Source of the DNA: Echria macrotheca
Taxonomy: Eukaryota > Ascomycota > Sordariomycetes > Sordariales > Schizotheciaceae
NCBI GenBank assembly: GCA_030411725.1
Contig: MU839835.1
Span: forward strand, 62,001 to 126,000
Length of the DNA stretch: 64,000 nt
Direction: 5' to 3'
A program made the position numbers and the translations under genes. The notes under the pieces were generated by a model. It had not been told where the DNA came from, did not search any database, and was given only the letters and a program-made list of their open reading frames with translations. Below, in pieces: positions 22,916 through 34,435 of this stretch (its first letter is position 1; the number at the start of each line of letters is the position of its first letter).

Positions 22916-25590
22916 TTACATCCCACTCACCCTCATCGCGCCATACCCAACCGTCACAACGACCGCCAGCGTGAGCAAACTGCTCGGCACACCGCGGCTG
23001 ATGAAATGTTTGACCTGCAGATACCGCTGGCCAGTTGGATCTTCCTTCATGATGGCGGCTAGTCAAGTCAGCTTACACATCCATCGTGTGAACCCTTCAA
23101 CAACAGCGAAAACTTACTCATATTGGGGAATCCGCTCGTAGGCAACGCCATGGCCGCGCTGCACATCAACACGCCCGCCATGACAAGCAGGTTCGGGTGC
23201 GGCTCGTCCAGTCGCTTTCCGACATCGTTGACGAGCGGAAGAATAATCAGGGCCGCCACGGTATGGCTGATGAACGTCGCAATGACCAAAATCAGACACG
23301 AGAACACGATCAAGATGCCGTAGAGACTAAAGTCTTGGACCTGGGCCGTGATGGCCTCCGTGACGGTATGCAGCAAACCGGACGAGTTGACGGCCTTGCC
23401 CAGCGACAGACCGCCAGCAGCAAGAATGATGATGGTCCAGGGAAAATTGTTAAAATCTTCCTTGGTAAGAATGCCGACGCCGAAGAAAATAACAATGGGA
23501 ATGATGGCGATGACACCCATATCTCCAAAAACGCTCTCGAGCTGGTGGGAGGCACACCACAGACCAATAGTGGAGATCGTCACAATCGAAACGAACCATT
23601 GCAGACCCGAAAAGGGGTCCCTAACCGGCCGGATGGGCACAATGGTGGTTCCTCGGCCCGGCTGGAAGGTGACGAGGAGCAGCAACCAGATCAACACAAG
23701 AGAGATGACGCCGACGGGAATGACAACAAAGAACCATTGGCCCCATGTCGGGGCTGGCTCCATGATGCCGATGGCCACGACATTCTGCGGAGAGGCGATG
23801 GGCGAGAGCATGCCGCCAATGTTGGAAGCGAGGGCAATGCCGATGATGACAGCCTTGGACATATCCGATCCGTTCGGTAGATTACGCAGCATTGGCTAGA
23901 CAAATCAGCTATGCCCCTGACAATCAACAAGAGTCTGCTTACCTCGATGATACCAAAACATAGAACCGGCGCCGCCACATTGCTGATCAACATGCTTGCG
24001 ACGGCTGCCACGGCCATGTTGGCAATGAGCACCGTTCTCGGCTGCGTTCCGGCTTTGCTGAGAACAAAAGTTGCGATCCGCTTGTCGATGCTGCACTTTG
24101 AAAGCGCTGCGGCCAGAGTAAAACCACCAAGCAGCAACATAATAACAGGAGTCCACATGGCTGAAAAGACAGCGGCAGTGGCCTCCTTGGAACCCAACCT
24201 CGCGTGAGGCTTGTCCTTCTCGCGGAAGACGTTGAGGATGACGCAGAGGAAGGGGATGGTCAGCGACGTCACAAATAGCGGGATGGCTTCCGTCGCCCAC
24301 AACAGACTGACGAAAACAAGCATGGCGAGGCAGTTTTGCTGTTCCGGCTTCTCCAAAAGCGGCACGAAGAGGAGCGCGAAGAAGAGGGCGGTAATCAGGA
24401 TGAGGTTGAAAACGGCAGTACTAAAAAGCCATGGAGGGCAGGCGACACGGCCGATCGGAGTCTTGATGACTTTCAAGGGTAATGCAAGCTCGTCGTCGCC
24501 TTGGAGCCGCGTCTTCTTCAGGTCGGTATCGAGACCAAGCAGGCCGTGGCCGAGACTGGCAGCTTCGGCTCGTCGCTCGAGACCAATGAGATCTCTCCAG
24601 ACGGTGTTCCGCTCCCACACGACGTGCTCTCGAAGATGGGACCGGAGATCCCTCTTCGCGAGCTCCTCATCGCCATTCGTGATGATGGACGCATATGCTT
24701 TGACCATTTTGTCCGTGTTCTCCTGCAACGTCTTGGCAGCCTCGGGACTGAAAGGATAGGCCGTGTTGACCGTGGAATCCATGTACTTTGGCCTTAGTCG
24801 ACGGTCAATGATCTTATCGAATTTTTTGAGAACCTTGCTGAAGCCGGTCTTGTTCAGCTGAACATAGGACTTGAGTTCGCAAAGCTGGACGTAAAGCGTG
24901 ATTATCCTCTTCTTGAGCATGATGCCATCCGAGAAGGCGGCCGCTTGCTCGGCATAATCATCGTACGTGACGCTATATCTCCGCATCGATCTCGTGAGAT
25001 CCGTCGAGGCCGTCATGGCCGTCAGGTCGGTCGAGGCGAGCATATTGCTGGGGACCGACCTACGCCGCCCAAAGCTCAGGCTCCTCCTCCTCTTCTTGGT
25101 GAGGCCTGCTGTCTCGTCCTGTTCGTCTTCGCTGTCCTCCACCCCGTCTTCCGTCGACTGCCGGCTGCGCACGCTCTGGCTCCGGGACCCCACCTGCCGG
25201 GCTCGTTCGCCTCGGGTAGGTGGTCGCAGCTCGCCGGTGTCCTCCGTTTCCAGCTCAAAGTCGCCAACATCTTGAAGAAGCAACTGAACCTCGTCGATCA
25301 GTTCCTTCTCCTTCAGAGCGTAGAAGGACGAGATCTTCTCTAGTTCGACATCGAGCGCGCGGGTGAAGATGGCCTCCGGGTCATCCTGGATGAGCGGCCG
25401 AGATTCGTTATCCGCGGTGGCCGGCACATGGATGGATTTCTCGAGCTGGTAGATGCTGGGTTCCGTGTTAGCGCACTGCGTCTGTAGAGACTTGGGACCG
25501 CACTTACAGCTTCTTGAGGTTGCTGTAGGCGATGTAATGGCTGCTCCAGTCCGGAACGGCGTTGAATTGAAGGCTGTGCGAGAACTTCAT
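22916..25590 (-). CDS. SPX-domain low-affinity phosphate transporter (Pho87/Pho90/Pho91 type)
   Basis: Plasma- or vacuole-membrane phosphate carrier. Exons 25590-25508, 25455-23943, 23895-23118 and 23058-22916 join in frame to 838 aa; introns are 47-59 nt with GTAAG(T/C) donors. The N-terminus MKFSHSLQFNAVPDWSSHYI and YSNLKKL|IYQLEK is the classic SPX start. SPX blocks continue to about residue 310 (LKKFDKIIDRRLRPKY, about 210-225), where inositol pyrophosphates bind. A Ser/Arg-rich insert with RRRSLSFGRRRS lies inside the SPX. The membrane part (about 350-838) is the divalent-anion:Na symporter fold, with ATEAIPLFVTSL, SNVAAPVLCFG and NIGGMLSPIASPQN. The last exon codes the final transmembrane segment. 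Which yeast paralogue it corresponds to cannot be told from sequence alone. Confidence 0.93.
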
Positions 25591-26923
25591 TTCGTCCTGC
25601 TCCTCGAGCCAGCGGCGCTTCTCGGTCCTCTTGAGGTCGTAGCGAGCGTCGCGATCGAGTCTTTGCTTCTCCTGGTCGGCGTTGGGGTATTCGACGAGTT
25701 CGAACTCTTGGGGCGCGGCGGCACTGGTTGATCTCCCTCCCCTGTCTTTAGCTTGAGCGATTGGCGGGCCTTGTCGGTGGACCGACGCTGCAGATGGGCG
25801 AGAGGAGGGATTGGGAGGCTCGACCGGATATGATATGGTTGCTGTTGTGCCTGCCCGGGCAGCTGATGGGTGGTAAGGCTGGAAGTTGGCCGGTGGTCAT
25901 GGGGGGGCGCCGTCATGGGAATCCGCCTCGAGTTTCCATCGTGTACGGTGTTGGTGAGTCTCGGTCGTGCTGCAGCAGTGGTGGCCAATGGCCAGCCCAC
26001 GTTCCAGATTGCCCCACCACTCTGACATCTCGGCGCTGACGCGACAAAAGCTACTGGGATTGCTAACTGCTTCGAAACTTGAATCTTCTTCTCTCTCCGC
26101 ATTCCGAGTCAAAACCCATAGATCCTGCTTCAAACAATCCAAGTTGGACAAGACTGTCTGGGGTACCGCCCTGCGGAGGTTTTGTGCGTCGCCCCGCAGC
26201 CATCAGTCAGTGTACCTCGGATGGGTGTTAGACAAGGCGACTATCTTGTAGCTGCCTTACATCTGCATCCGCACTCAACCTGGTTCCTGGTGCCTTGACG
26301 GACCCGGCTTGCCGGTATTCCGAGAGCGAATCGATCAACTTTGCATGTGCCTTGATGGATTCACTCAGTATTGGTGAGCTGAAGTTGCGCACAGTTCGGA
26401 ATACACGTGTAGACCATGTCCTGCATGATACCGGCAGGAATAGGCCCATGTTTCCGTCTTCAGTTTCTGCTCTTTAAGCAACAGTCGTCCCACACTGTGC
26501 ACCTTGACGGCTCAGCTTGCTGGTGCTTGATGGTGCAGCTGCATTCAGCCCGTGAAGACCATCTTCTGAAACGGGCAGTATTATGACAACGTCATGGAGC
26601 CCTTTTCTTAGATGTATTCTCAATGAGCCTTGCTTTCTGGGTCTCGGGTAGAGGATCAAGACCAAGAAAGTCGAGTGCAATACATAACCCTAACCCTGTA
26701 TCTGGAGGTGGCCTGTCCACGCGCTTCCGGTCACGCCTGACCAGGCCGATGCCGTCATGCAGGGTTGAGACAGGCATCCCAGCACAGCAAGCTCCATCCC
26801 TCCAACCCTCGAGACCACGAAGTCGACTCGATGCCAACAGCTGGAGGCCCATAAACCACAGACGTCCTGATGTATTCCGAGCGGCGATAAACAGCTCCAT
26901 AGATCTGGAAGCTGGCTGTCGCC
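25591..26923. other. divergent intergenic region, phosphate transporter and vps39
   Basis: About 1.3 kb shared promoter. A short telomere-like ccctaaccctg lies at about 26687-26697. No gene supported; the open frames at 26592-27009 overlap the vps39 start on the opposite strand or in other frames. Confidence 0.55.
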
Positions 26924-29900
26924 ATGCTCTCCGCATTCACAGCTCGACCCATCATCGAGCTCAAGCAGCGGGACAAGTCCAAGATCGAGTCCATTCTCGC
27001 ATACGGTAAGCCCCGGTGCTTTCTCCCTTATGGTAGCTCCGGTTTATTTACAGGATAGGCGATCGCGTCCTCGTCGGCCTCAACACTGGCGCCCTCCGCA
27101 TCTACCGATTGAACGAACTCCCGCCAACGGCAAGGCCGGCCAACGGAAACCCGTCGCCGCCGTCGACGCAGACAACAGATTCAAGTGTCTCCGTCCAAAC
27201 CTCCAGCGCACCGCCGCCCTCCCAGGATGGTCAGTCCGCAACCTCAGCGCCTGCTGGCGAGACGCAGGTTAAGCCGACGGACTTGTTGAGAGAGGTGGAG
27301 CGGTTCTCGACTCGCGGGATCGAACAGCTCGCTATCATCAAGGAAGCCAACACCCTCGTGTCGTTGTCGAACTATTCCGTGTCGCTTCACGACCTGCAAA
27401 CGTTCGAACCCATCGAGGCCCCCCTCGCACGAACTAAGAATGCGTCGACGTTCGCTGTCACGAGCAACATCCTCAAAGACCCCATGACTGGGATCCCCGA
27501 GATTATATCGCGGCTGGCCGTGGCTGTGAAGCGTCGTCTACTGCTGTGGTCGTGGCACGAGAGCGAGTTATCCCCGGACGTGACGGAGATCGTGCTGGCA
27601 GAGGCAATTCGGACGATCACCTGGGCAAATGCTACCAAGGTCGTATGTGGCATGAACAGCGGATATGTCATTGTCGACGTTGAGACAGCTACTGTCGAGG
27701 ATATCGTAGGGGCCGGGACCATAGGCGGGGTTGCCGGCACTCAGGGCAGGTTCGGGGCTGTCAGCGCGACGGGAATGAGCTACATGGGCCTCGGCGGCTA
27801 CATGCCAAAGCCGCTATCAGCGAAGCTCGCCGAGGGCGAGCTGCTGTTGGCCAAGGACATCAACACGCTGTTTATCGATGATTCCGGCAAGGCACTGGAA
27901 AGGCGCCAGATTCCCTGGCAGGCCGCTCCGGATGGCATCGGCTACAGCTACCCGTACATCGTGGCGCTGCAGCCCTCGACGAAAGGCGGCCTCGAAGTGA
28001 GGAACCCCGATACGTTGAGCTTGCTCCAGCTAGTGAGTCTGCCAGGCGCCGCAGCACTTCACTTCCCTCCTCCCACGGTCAGCTTGGCGCACGCAGGCAA
28101 AGGCTTCCATGTCCTGAGCGATCGGGTTGTATGGAAGATGGATGCTACTGATTATGATTCACAAGTCGACGAGCTGGTCACGGGAGGAAGGCTTGACGAG
28201 GCCATCAGCATACTTGGCATGCTGGAGGATGCCTTGTTGAAGAACAAGAAAGAAACGATGCGCGAAGTGAAGATGCTCAAAGCCGAGTTGTTGTTCCGCC
28301 AAAAGAAATATAGGGATTCGATGGATCTATTCAACGAGGACGACGTCCACGCGCCTCCGGAAAGGGTCCTGAAACTCTTCCCCAAGATAATCAGTGGAGA
28401 GCTCTCTGCTGTGGAAGAAGTCCAGGAAGATGAATCCGAAAACGATGAGCAGAATGGGACTACAAACGGGGACACAGCCCCAAAGACAGAGGCACACGTC
28501 GAGGTCTCATCTCCATCGAGGGCCGGCGGGTTTACCAAGTATCTCATGGGGCACCGCAGGGTGAACCCGAACCCGGAGACGGCCTCAATCGCGTCCTCCA
28601 GACGGGCATCGGACGGAGAAGACAACGCGAGTGTCAAAGGGAAACCGGCCGATGAGCACGCCCAGGACGATAAGGACGTCATGGAAGCCGTTCTGGCCTT
28701 GAACAGCTATCTCGCCGGCGCGCGCTCGAGGCTTCAGCGGGTCATCGACCCAGCCACTGGTAAGCTGAAACCAAGAAAGACGCAAAGTGGATCGACCGAG
28801 GAGGCCTTCAAAAGTCTGCTCTCATCGAGAAACGAGAGCGATGATCAGCTGGAGAAGGAGCTCCAAAACACATTCAAAATCATCGACACTGCACTCTTCC
28901 GCGCCTTCATGTACTCGCGGCCGACATTGGCGAGCTCCCTGTTCCGAATCCCCAACTTCTGTGACCCCGAAGTTGTCAACGAGCGTCTGGTGGAACACAA
29001 CCGGTTCAACGAGTTGGTAGACTTTTTCTATGGGAAAAAGCTACACAAACAAGCACTCGAGCTTTTGCGGAAGTTTGGGTCTCCGAATGAACCTGATCCT
29101 GCGGCGCCGAACCTCTTCGGCCCTCAAAGGACTGTGATGTATCTCAAGGGGCTCCCGGCCGATATGATCGACGTGATTCTTGAGTTTGTGGAGTGGACGC
29201 TGAAGAAAGATGCACAGCTCGGCATGGAAGTTTTCATCGATGACTCGGAGAATGCAGAAACGCTGCCGAGGGACAGAGTCGTCCGGTTTCTTGGCGGTCT
29301 GGACATACAACTTGAAATTCAATACTTGGAACACATCATCCTCGAGCTCAACGATATGACGCCTGATTTCCACAACCGGCTGGTCGAGCTTTTCATCACG
29401 CGGCTGAAAGACATGGAGGAAGGCGAGGAATACAACGACTTGATGGAACGGCTGCTGCGTTTTCTGAAGAAAGACTGGAATGGTAGTCGCCAATACAGTC
29501 TACTGACGGCCTTCGATCTGATACCTCGAAGCGGTGAGTTTTGCTGTGGTTTGAAACGCTGCCGTCACTGACTGTCTACGCTGCAGACCCCCGCTTCTAT
29601 GAAGCACAAGCTGTCGTCCTGAGCAACATGGGTAATCATAAGCAGGCCTTGGTAATATATGTCTTCAAGATGCAAGACTATGCAAAGGCAGAGGAGTGAG
29701 TTGCCAAGGAGCTGCCACATATTCATTGCTGACCATGTCAACAGGTACTGCAACTTCATTCACAAAACCCAAGAGGTTGAAGGAGCATCGCCATCACAAA
29801 CACGCCGTGGCGAAGCCGAAGATCAGGGGGATGCGAAGCCTTCTATTTATCATACCCTCCTCTCGCTCTACCTCACACCTCCACCACCGCACGCCGTCAA

Positions 29901-30345
29901 CCTAGGCCCGGCTCTCGATCTTCTCTCGAAGCATGGATCCCGCCTGCCAGCAACTTCAACACTGTCGCTGGTCCCGGATACGTTGCCGGTGTCGGAGCTC
30001 GAGTCGTACTTCCGCGGCCGCATGCGCAGTGCCAACAGCGTTGTGAACGAGACGAGGGTGGTTGCAGGGCTCCGGCAGACCGGGCTTGTTGCCAGCCAGG
30101 CCCTGCTTTCCCTTGGCGACGGGATACCCGGGGGGCAAGGAGGGAAGAGCAGACGGGTCGTCATCAGCGAGGAGCGAGTGTGCGGAGTGTGTCACAAGCG
30201 GCTTGGCGGGAGCTTTGTCGCCGTCATGCCCGATAATGCCGTCGTCCATTACGGCTGTTTGAATAGGGCCCAGTCGGGCGCAGGGACGAATTATCTGGGG
30301 GCGCAGGCCGGGTCCTGGGGTCGAAGTGGAGGAATAGGGGCTTGA
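26924..30345 (+). CDS. vps39: Vps39/Vam6, HOPS tethering complex subunit
   Basis: HOPS subunit that binds Rab7/Ypt7 and tethers late endosomes and vacuoles; also implicated in vacuole-mitochondria contacts. Exons 26924-27005, 27059-29533, 29587-29695 and 29745-30345 join to 1088 aa. The first exon (MLSAFTARPIIELKQRDKSK) and the resumption GDRVLVGLNTGALRIYRLNE form the start of the CNH beta-propeller (about 1-330). The acceptor at 27058 rather than 27053 is required, because the latter gives an immediate stop. A Ser/Pro insert sits in the propeller. The middle is a helical clathrin-repeat-like solenoid, with acidic insert about 480-570. The C-terminus has the Vps39 zinc-finger-like block ERVCGVCHKRLGGSFVAVMP ending HYGCLNR. 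Length slightly exceeds yeast Vam6 (about 1050). Confidence 0.95.
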
Positions 30346-30567
30346 TATGTATAAAACGCATCACATCCAGGGTTGGATATGGTATGCTGCGGTTGCCAGG
30401 GCGTGTTTCTCAACACGGAACAACCATCAACGGGGCAAGACCACGTTTCAGCGTAGATCATGTCCAGTCAGCTAGCGGGCATCACAACTGAGTCCTGGCG
30501 ATGCCGTAGGTGGACAAGCAACATGATACCCTCATACGAACCGGTGATCCCGACGCTTTCCAACCGG

Positions 30568-30882
30568 CTAGTCGTCCTCCTGTACCTCCTCGCCGTAATT
30601 CTCTTCCTCCTTGGAGTCATTGATGCCGCTGGCTGATTGCTGGGCCTTGGCGTTGTCCTGCTCCATCCGTTCGGTAAGCTCCCTGTTCACCTGGTCCTGA
30701 ACGCGCAGCGCAGCGTCCCGTAGTCTCTGGAGGTATGCCGTCCTCTGTTCGACCGATGAAGCCCCAGCGGAGGGAGCAGCGATGGGAATATTGACGGTGA
30801 AGGGCTCATTTCCGCCGCTGGACGTGTATGTGGCTGAGAGTGTGGGTGCTGAGGTCTTGGGGTCGCCGTTGGGTTCAGACAT
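30568..30882 (-). CDS. gon7: Gon7, KEOPS/EKC complex subunit
   Basis: Small intrinsically flexible subunit of the KEOPS complex, which makes the t6A modification on ANN-decoding tRNAs and supports telomere maintenance. Single exon, 104 aa, from the Met at 30882. The N-terminal half contains the family pattern LSATYTSSGGNEPFTVNIP, then TAYLQRLRDAALRVQDQVN and LTERMEQDNA. The C-terminus is acidic (KEEENYGEEVQEDD). Its stop is 222 bp from the convergent vps39 stop. Upstream in-frame codons reach 31326 but have no family character, so the start at MSEPNGDP is preferred. Confidence 0.85.
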   Translation of the reverse strand: MSEPNGDPKTSAPTLSATYTSSGGNEPFTVNIPIAAPSAGASSVEQRTAYLQRLRDAALRVQDQVNRELTERMEQDNAKAQQSASGINDSKEEENYGEEVQEDD

Positions 30883-31489
30883 TTTGAAGTTTTTTGAGGC
30901 TTTCTGAGGGAGGGGTGGTGAAGGTGGGGTAGTTTGAGTTGAGTAGAAAAGGACTGGAAGGGCTCGGACCGCGATAGGGGCTGACTGTGCTTCCCGGTGT
31001 TCCGTTCCCGGTTCTTGGAGTATTAAAAGTGAATTAAGTTGGAATCTTGATGTGACCCGGTTTGGTGGTGACCTCGGTTGGGCTGCTGAGTCGAAGCTCG
31101 GTGTTTGGCTGTGGAATTTCCCGAGCGGGGAAGTGGGATCGCGATGCCGCAGTGCTTGGGCGCTGCAAGCGTCAGCCAAGGGCCTTCTCCGCGCAGAAGG
31201 GCTGCGCCAGGGGCTGTTAGTGGCGCTCCAGTGTATCAGATCAGCAGCCGCATTGCAGGGCCAGCAAAAACACAACTGCAAACCACAAGACAAACTGTCG
31301 ACATTGTAGCCCAAACATCGCCCCATTCAAGCCTAGCTGGCCGAATCCGCCCCATCCATCATCCGACCGGTGTGAGTGCTGTGCCTCGGAAACGATCATC
31401 CTCGCCGACAAGAGGACGTCGAGTGGGCTCTGACCTGAGCGCAATGCCGAGTCGCAAGATGTGACCGATGCTCGAAACAAGCAAGGACG
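30883..31489. other. divergent intergenic region, gon7 and hbrB
   Basis: About 600 bp shared upstream region; no gene seen. Confidence 0.6.
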
Positions 31490-34435
31490 ATGCAACAACC
31501 AAGACCCCCGCAGAGGGCTCCTGGGAGCTTCTCGCCCCTGCCCTCGGCCGGCGGAGACCTGTCGCGCCCGAGACCGCGCCGGCTGGAGTCGTCGTCGAGC
31601 GACGGCACGGCGCCCCTGAACCTGAGCATCCCCAAAGGGAGAGCCGTCTCGACCGCCCAGCAGAACTCGCCCGCGACGCCCATCTACGCCAGCTTCACGT
31701 CCCATAGCAACGGCAGCTCGACCAGTCTACACAATTTCTCCCGCCCGACCCTCTCGACGGCCGCCGTGTCGGCTGCCCGCTCCGTCGCCGGTACCCATTC
31801 GCCAAGCGATGCGTCGCGCAACGGCCCCTCGCCGCTCCCCCCGACCAGCGCCATCTCCCCGTCGTCCTCGACCTTTTCTCCGCGCGTAGGCCATTCTAGG
31901 AAGCACTCGCAGAACGCGGGCATGTTTGAGCCGACCCTCCCTTCCACGAGCACGTCGAACCTCTCCTCCCATGTCGGCATGGGCCAGTCGTCCCCCAACC
32001 TGGGGCCGGCCGCACAGCGCCGTGACATGTCGGCAAGCTACATTGCTGCGCAGGCGGCTGTCACGCAGCACCAGAACCAGCAGCAACAGCAGCAGCAACA
32101 ACAGCAAAATATGCAACAGCAACTACATCATGCGCGGCAGCGGTCGCAAACCGTGCCCGCGCCGGGCTCCGAGCACGAAATACCAATTCCGAACAAGAGA
32201 ACAAGTGGGGGTCCGCTGAGTCCGCCGCTGCTCAGCTTGACAGAGGCGAGCGCCCCGAGGGAGAGCGGATTTAGCCATCAGGGTTACCACAACGGCCTGG
32301 TTGGCAACCATACCGTCGCGGCGACCACAGCGGCGAACCTTGTCTTTCCCAGATCTGGCCGGGCGTCTCCGGCCCTGACCTCACAACCTGGACCTATGGG
32401 TCCCCCTTCATTGCCGCCGCCGGTGCCAGAAAAGCCAGCGAAGCCGGAGAAGTCCAAGGTGAAGCTGTTTTCCCGGCCCTCCAAGATCAGCGTCAAAGGA
32501 GACCCAAAGGATAAGCCGCTTCCCAGTCCTGGGAAGATCGGCCATGCCTTTGGAAACCTCCAACGAGCCAATTTCAGTACGACGAGTCTTGATTCCACAG
32601 CCCAGTCATTCTACAGTCTTCAGAACTCGTCGACAGCGACTATACGGCCGGTGGAGACGCCGACGGCCGAGAAGGAGGCCAAGGAAAAGGAGAAGAAGCA
32701 TCATTTTTTGTCCCGCCAGAAGCAGAAACTTAAGGATGAATTCCATCTCCCGCTCTCCTCCGCCTCGAGCAATTCGAAGCCGATCGATCCGAGTGCGCCC
32801 AGCAGTCTTTACAACTTTAATCTTCCACCAAGTCCGGGCCCAAGCACTACCAGCTTCAAGACCGGTCTGGACCTACGGCATGGTGGCCGGGCTCTGCGAG
32901 ACAAGAGGAAGGAGAAGGAAGACAAAGTTTTCGACGACGCAGCATCGACCATTACCGGCGGTGAATGGCCCGGTCCGAGTAGTGTCAACTCGGCATCGGG
33001 GCACCTTGCCTCGTCGGTCAACCTCAACGAGCCATTGGACAGCACCAAGTATGGGCTGAACAGTCTGACGTTCGACGACGCGTGGCCGTTCCTAAAGGCC
33101 AAGCTGCTGGTGATTTTTGAGGCTGAAGATCTGAGACTGCCCGTCGAAGATATCAACCGTGTCGTCAGCATGCACATCCAATACTGCATTGCCCGACACA
33201 GCCCGAACATTATCGTCGACGACCTGCGGGATCTTTTAGCTACTGGATTTTCCAGTCTCGACCAGACGCTCCGGAAAACGCCCGAAGACCGGTTGATTCC
33301 TGCGCTTGTCGAGCTGTGGATGTTCACTTTTACGGGCATTCTGCCATATCTCCAGGCCGTCTTTCTACCGCTGGATCTGGAATTCACCGGCAATGGGCCT
33401 TTGATGACGCCCAAACAAGCCCGTGATTTCTGGGGAGGAATACCATCGACGAGCTCACCAGTTGAAGTCCCAGCGACTGTCGGATCAGATAACAACCACG
33501 GCCGGACCCTGAACGTTTCGCCCGCCTCGTCTGTTCTGGAGGTGCGCCGTCTTGTTCTGCTCTCGTTCCGCGATATAGTTATCCTTCCTCGATATGAAAC
33601 CCTCAAAACGATGTTCTCCCGATTGTCGCTAGAATTCCTCCCTCAATCCCTCGCCTCGATGGCCCTCGCCTCACCAGTCCCAATCCCATCCCCCGGCTTC
33701 CACAACCAAGGCCCAAGCCCCTACGGCCAACTCTTCTCCACCTCCCCCGCCGAATCCTCCCAGGGCTCCTTCATGACCAACACAATCGGCACCGCCAGCT
33801 CTTTTTCGGGAGGCATCCCCCATCCCAATACAGCCATGTCCCTCGATCCTCCGCTCACCGGCTTCCACAGCACCACCACCTTACTAGGAGACAGCGGAGC
33901 CGGAAGCCGCAGCCGCGCCATAAGCAACGTAAGCTACGGAAGCGATAACACGAATACCCGTCCCTACACGCCCAACAGCCTGAACGCCCTCGGCGCTTCC
34001 GTTCCGAGTTTCAGCTCCGGTCCAGTACCGCCACAACCAAGCTCATCCAACTCGGGCAGTCTGCGCGAGCAAAATGTCGAGGGATCAAAGCAGGTCACAG
34101 AGATGGTAGGCCGCATGCTGCAGTGCATGAGCGTGCTCGCGTCCGTGGGACATGTTCATGTCTCGCTCACCACCACCACGACGCCCGCGACCGCTACCAC
34201 CCCTGCTCCCAGGGAAGGGGACGACGGGAATCAGATGATTGAGGAGCTGAATAAGCTGCTCAAACTGAACTGGCTGGGTCGCGGGCGGACGGGGAGGAAT
34301 CGGAGGGGGATTGTGGGCGGGAGGGTCAAACGGGGTGGGATGGTGCCGCCGCCGCTGCCGCCTCCTCCTCCTCCTGCTGCTATTTCTTCTTCTTTGGGTT
34401 CTGCGTCTGCGGGTGGGAGTGGGATCACTGTTTGA
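31490..34435 (+). CDS. hbrB: HbrB-like protein, TORC2 subunit (Bit61/PRR5 family)
   Basis: HbrB-family proteins (Bit61 in yeast, PRR5/Protor in animals) are accessory subunits of TOR complex 2; the Aspergillus member affects hyphal branching. Single exon, 981 aa. Residues 1-500 are Ser/Pro-rich and disordered, with a Gln tract at about 190-215 encoded by CAG/CAA repeats. The HbrB domain begins near 520: LTFDDAWPFLKAKLLVIFEA, then RVVSMHIQYCIARH, LVELWMFTFTGILPYLQAVF and, after an insert, VRRLVLLSFRDIVILPRYE with MFSRLSLEFLPQSLASMAL (about 690-725). The C-terminal 250 residues are again Ser/Pro-rich and end in a poly-Pro stretch. The start is the first Met in this frame. Confidence 0.92.
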   Translation: MQQPRPPQRAPGSFSPLPSAGGDLSRPRPRRLESSSSDGTAPLNLSIPKGRAVSTAQQNSPATPIYASFTSHSNGSSTSLHNFSRPTLSTAAVSAARSVAGTHSPSDASRNGPSPLPPTSAISPSSSTFSPRVGHSRKHSQNAGMFEPTLPSTSTSNLSSHVGMGQSSPNLGPAAQRRDMSASYIAAQAAVTQHQNQQQQQQQQQQNMQQQLHHARQRSQTVPAPGSEHEIPIPNKRTSGGPLSPPLLSLTEASAPRESGFSHQGYHNGLVGNHTVAATTAANLVFPRSGRASPALTSQPGPMGPPSLPPPVPEKPAKPEKSKVKLFSRPSKISVKGDPKDKPLPSPGKIGHAFGNLQRANFSTTSLDSTAQSFYSLQNSSTATIRPVETPTAEKEAKEKEKKHHFLSRQKQKLKDEFHLPLSSASSNSKPIDPSAPSSLYNFNLPPSPGPSTTSFKTGLDLRHGGRALRDKRKEKEDKVFDDAASTITGGEWPGPSSVNSASGHLASSVNLNEPLDSTKYGLNSLTFDDAWPFLKAKLLVIFEAEDLRLPVEDINRVVSMHIQYCIARHSPNIIVDDLRDLLATGFSSLDQTLRKTPEDRLIPALVELWMFTFTGILPYLQAVFLPLDLEFTGNGPLMTPKQARDFWGGIPSTSSPVEVPATVGSDNNHGRTLNVSPASSVLEVRRLVLLSFRDIVILPRYETLKTMFSRLSLEFLPQSLASMALASPVPIPSPGFHNQGPSPYGQLFSTSPAESSQGSFMTNTIGTASSFSGGIPHPNTAMSLDPPLTGFHSTTTLLGDSGAGSRSRAISNVSYGSDNTNTRPYTPNSLNALGASVPSFSSGPVPPQPSSSNSGSLREQNVEGSKQVTEMVGRMLQCMSVLASVGHVHVSLTTTTTPATATTPAPREGDDGNQMIEELNKLLKLNWLGRGRTGRNRRGIVGGRVKRGGMVPPPLPPPPPPAAISSSLGSASAGGSGITV
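32071..32123 (+). repeat. CAG/CAA microsatellite within hbrB
   Basis: Run of cag/caa codons encoding a near-pure Gln tract in the disordered N-terminal half of HbrB. Confidence 0.8.

Noticed and set aside
26687..26697. Telomere-like ccctaaccctg (also near 52932 and 62472)
   Set aside because: Only about two units each; too short for an interstitial telomere and expected by chance or as ordinary promoter motifs.
31021..31326. N-terminal extension of Gon7 to 31326
   Set aside because: Upstream codons have no similarity to the family, and the 104 aa product already has the normal Gon7 length.
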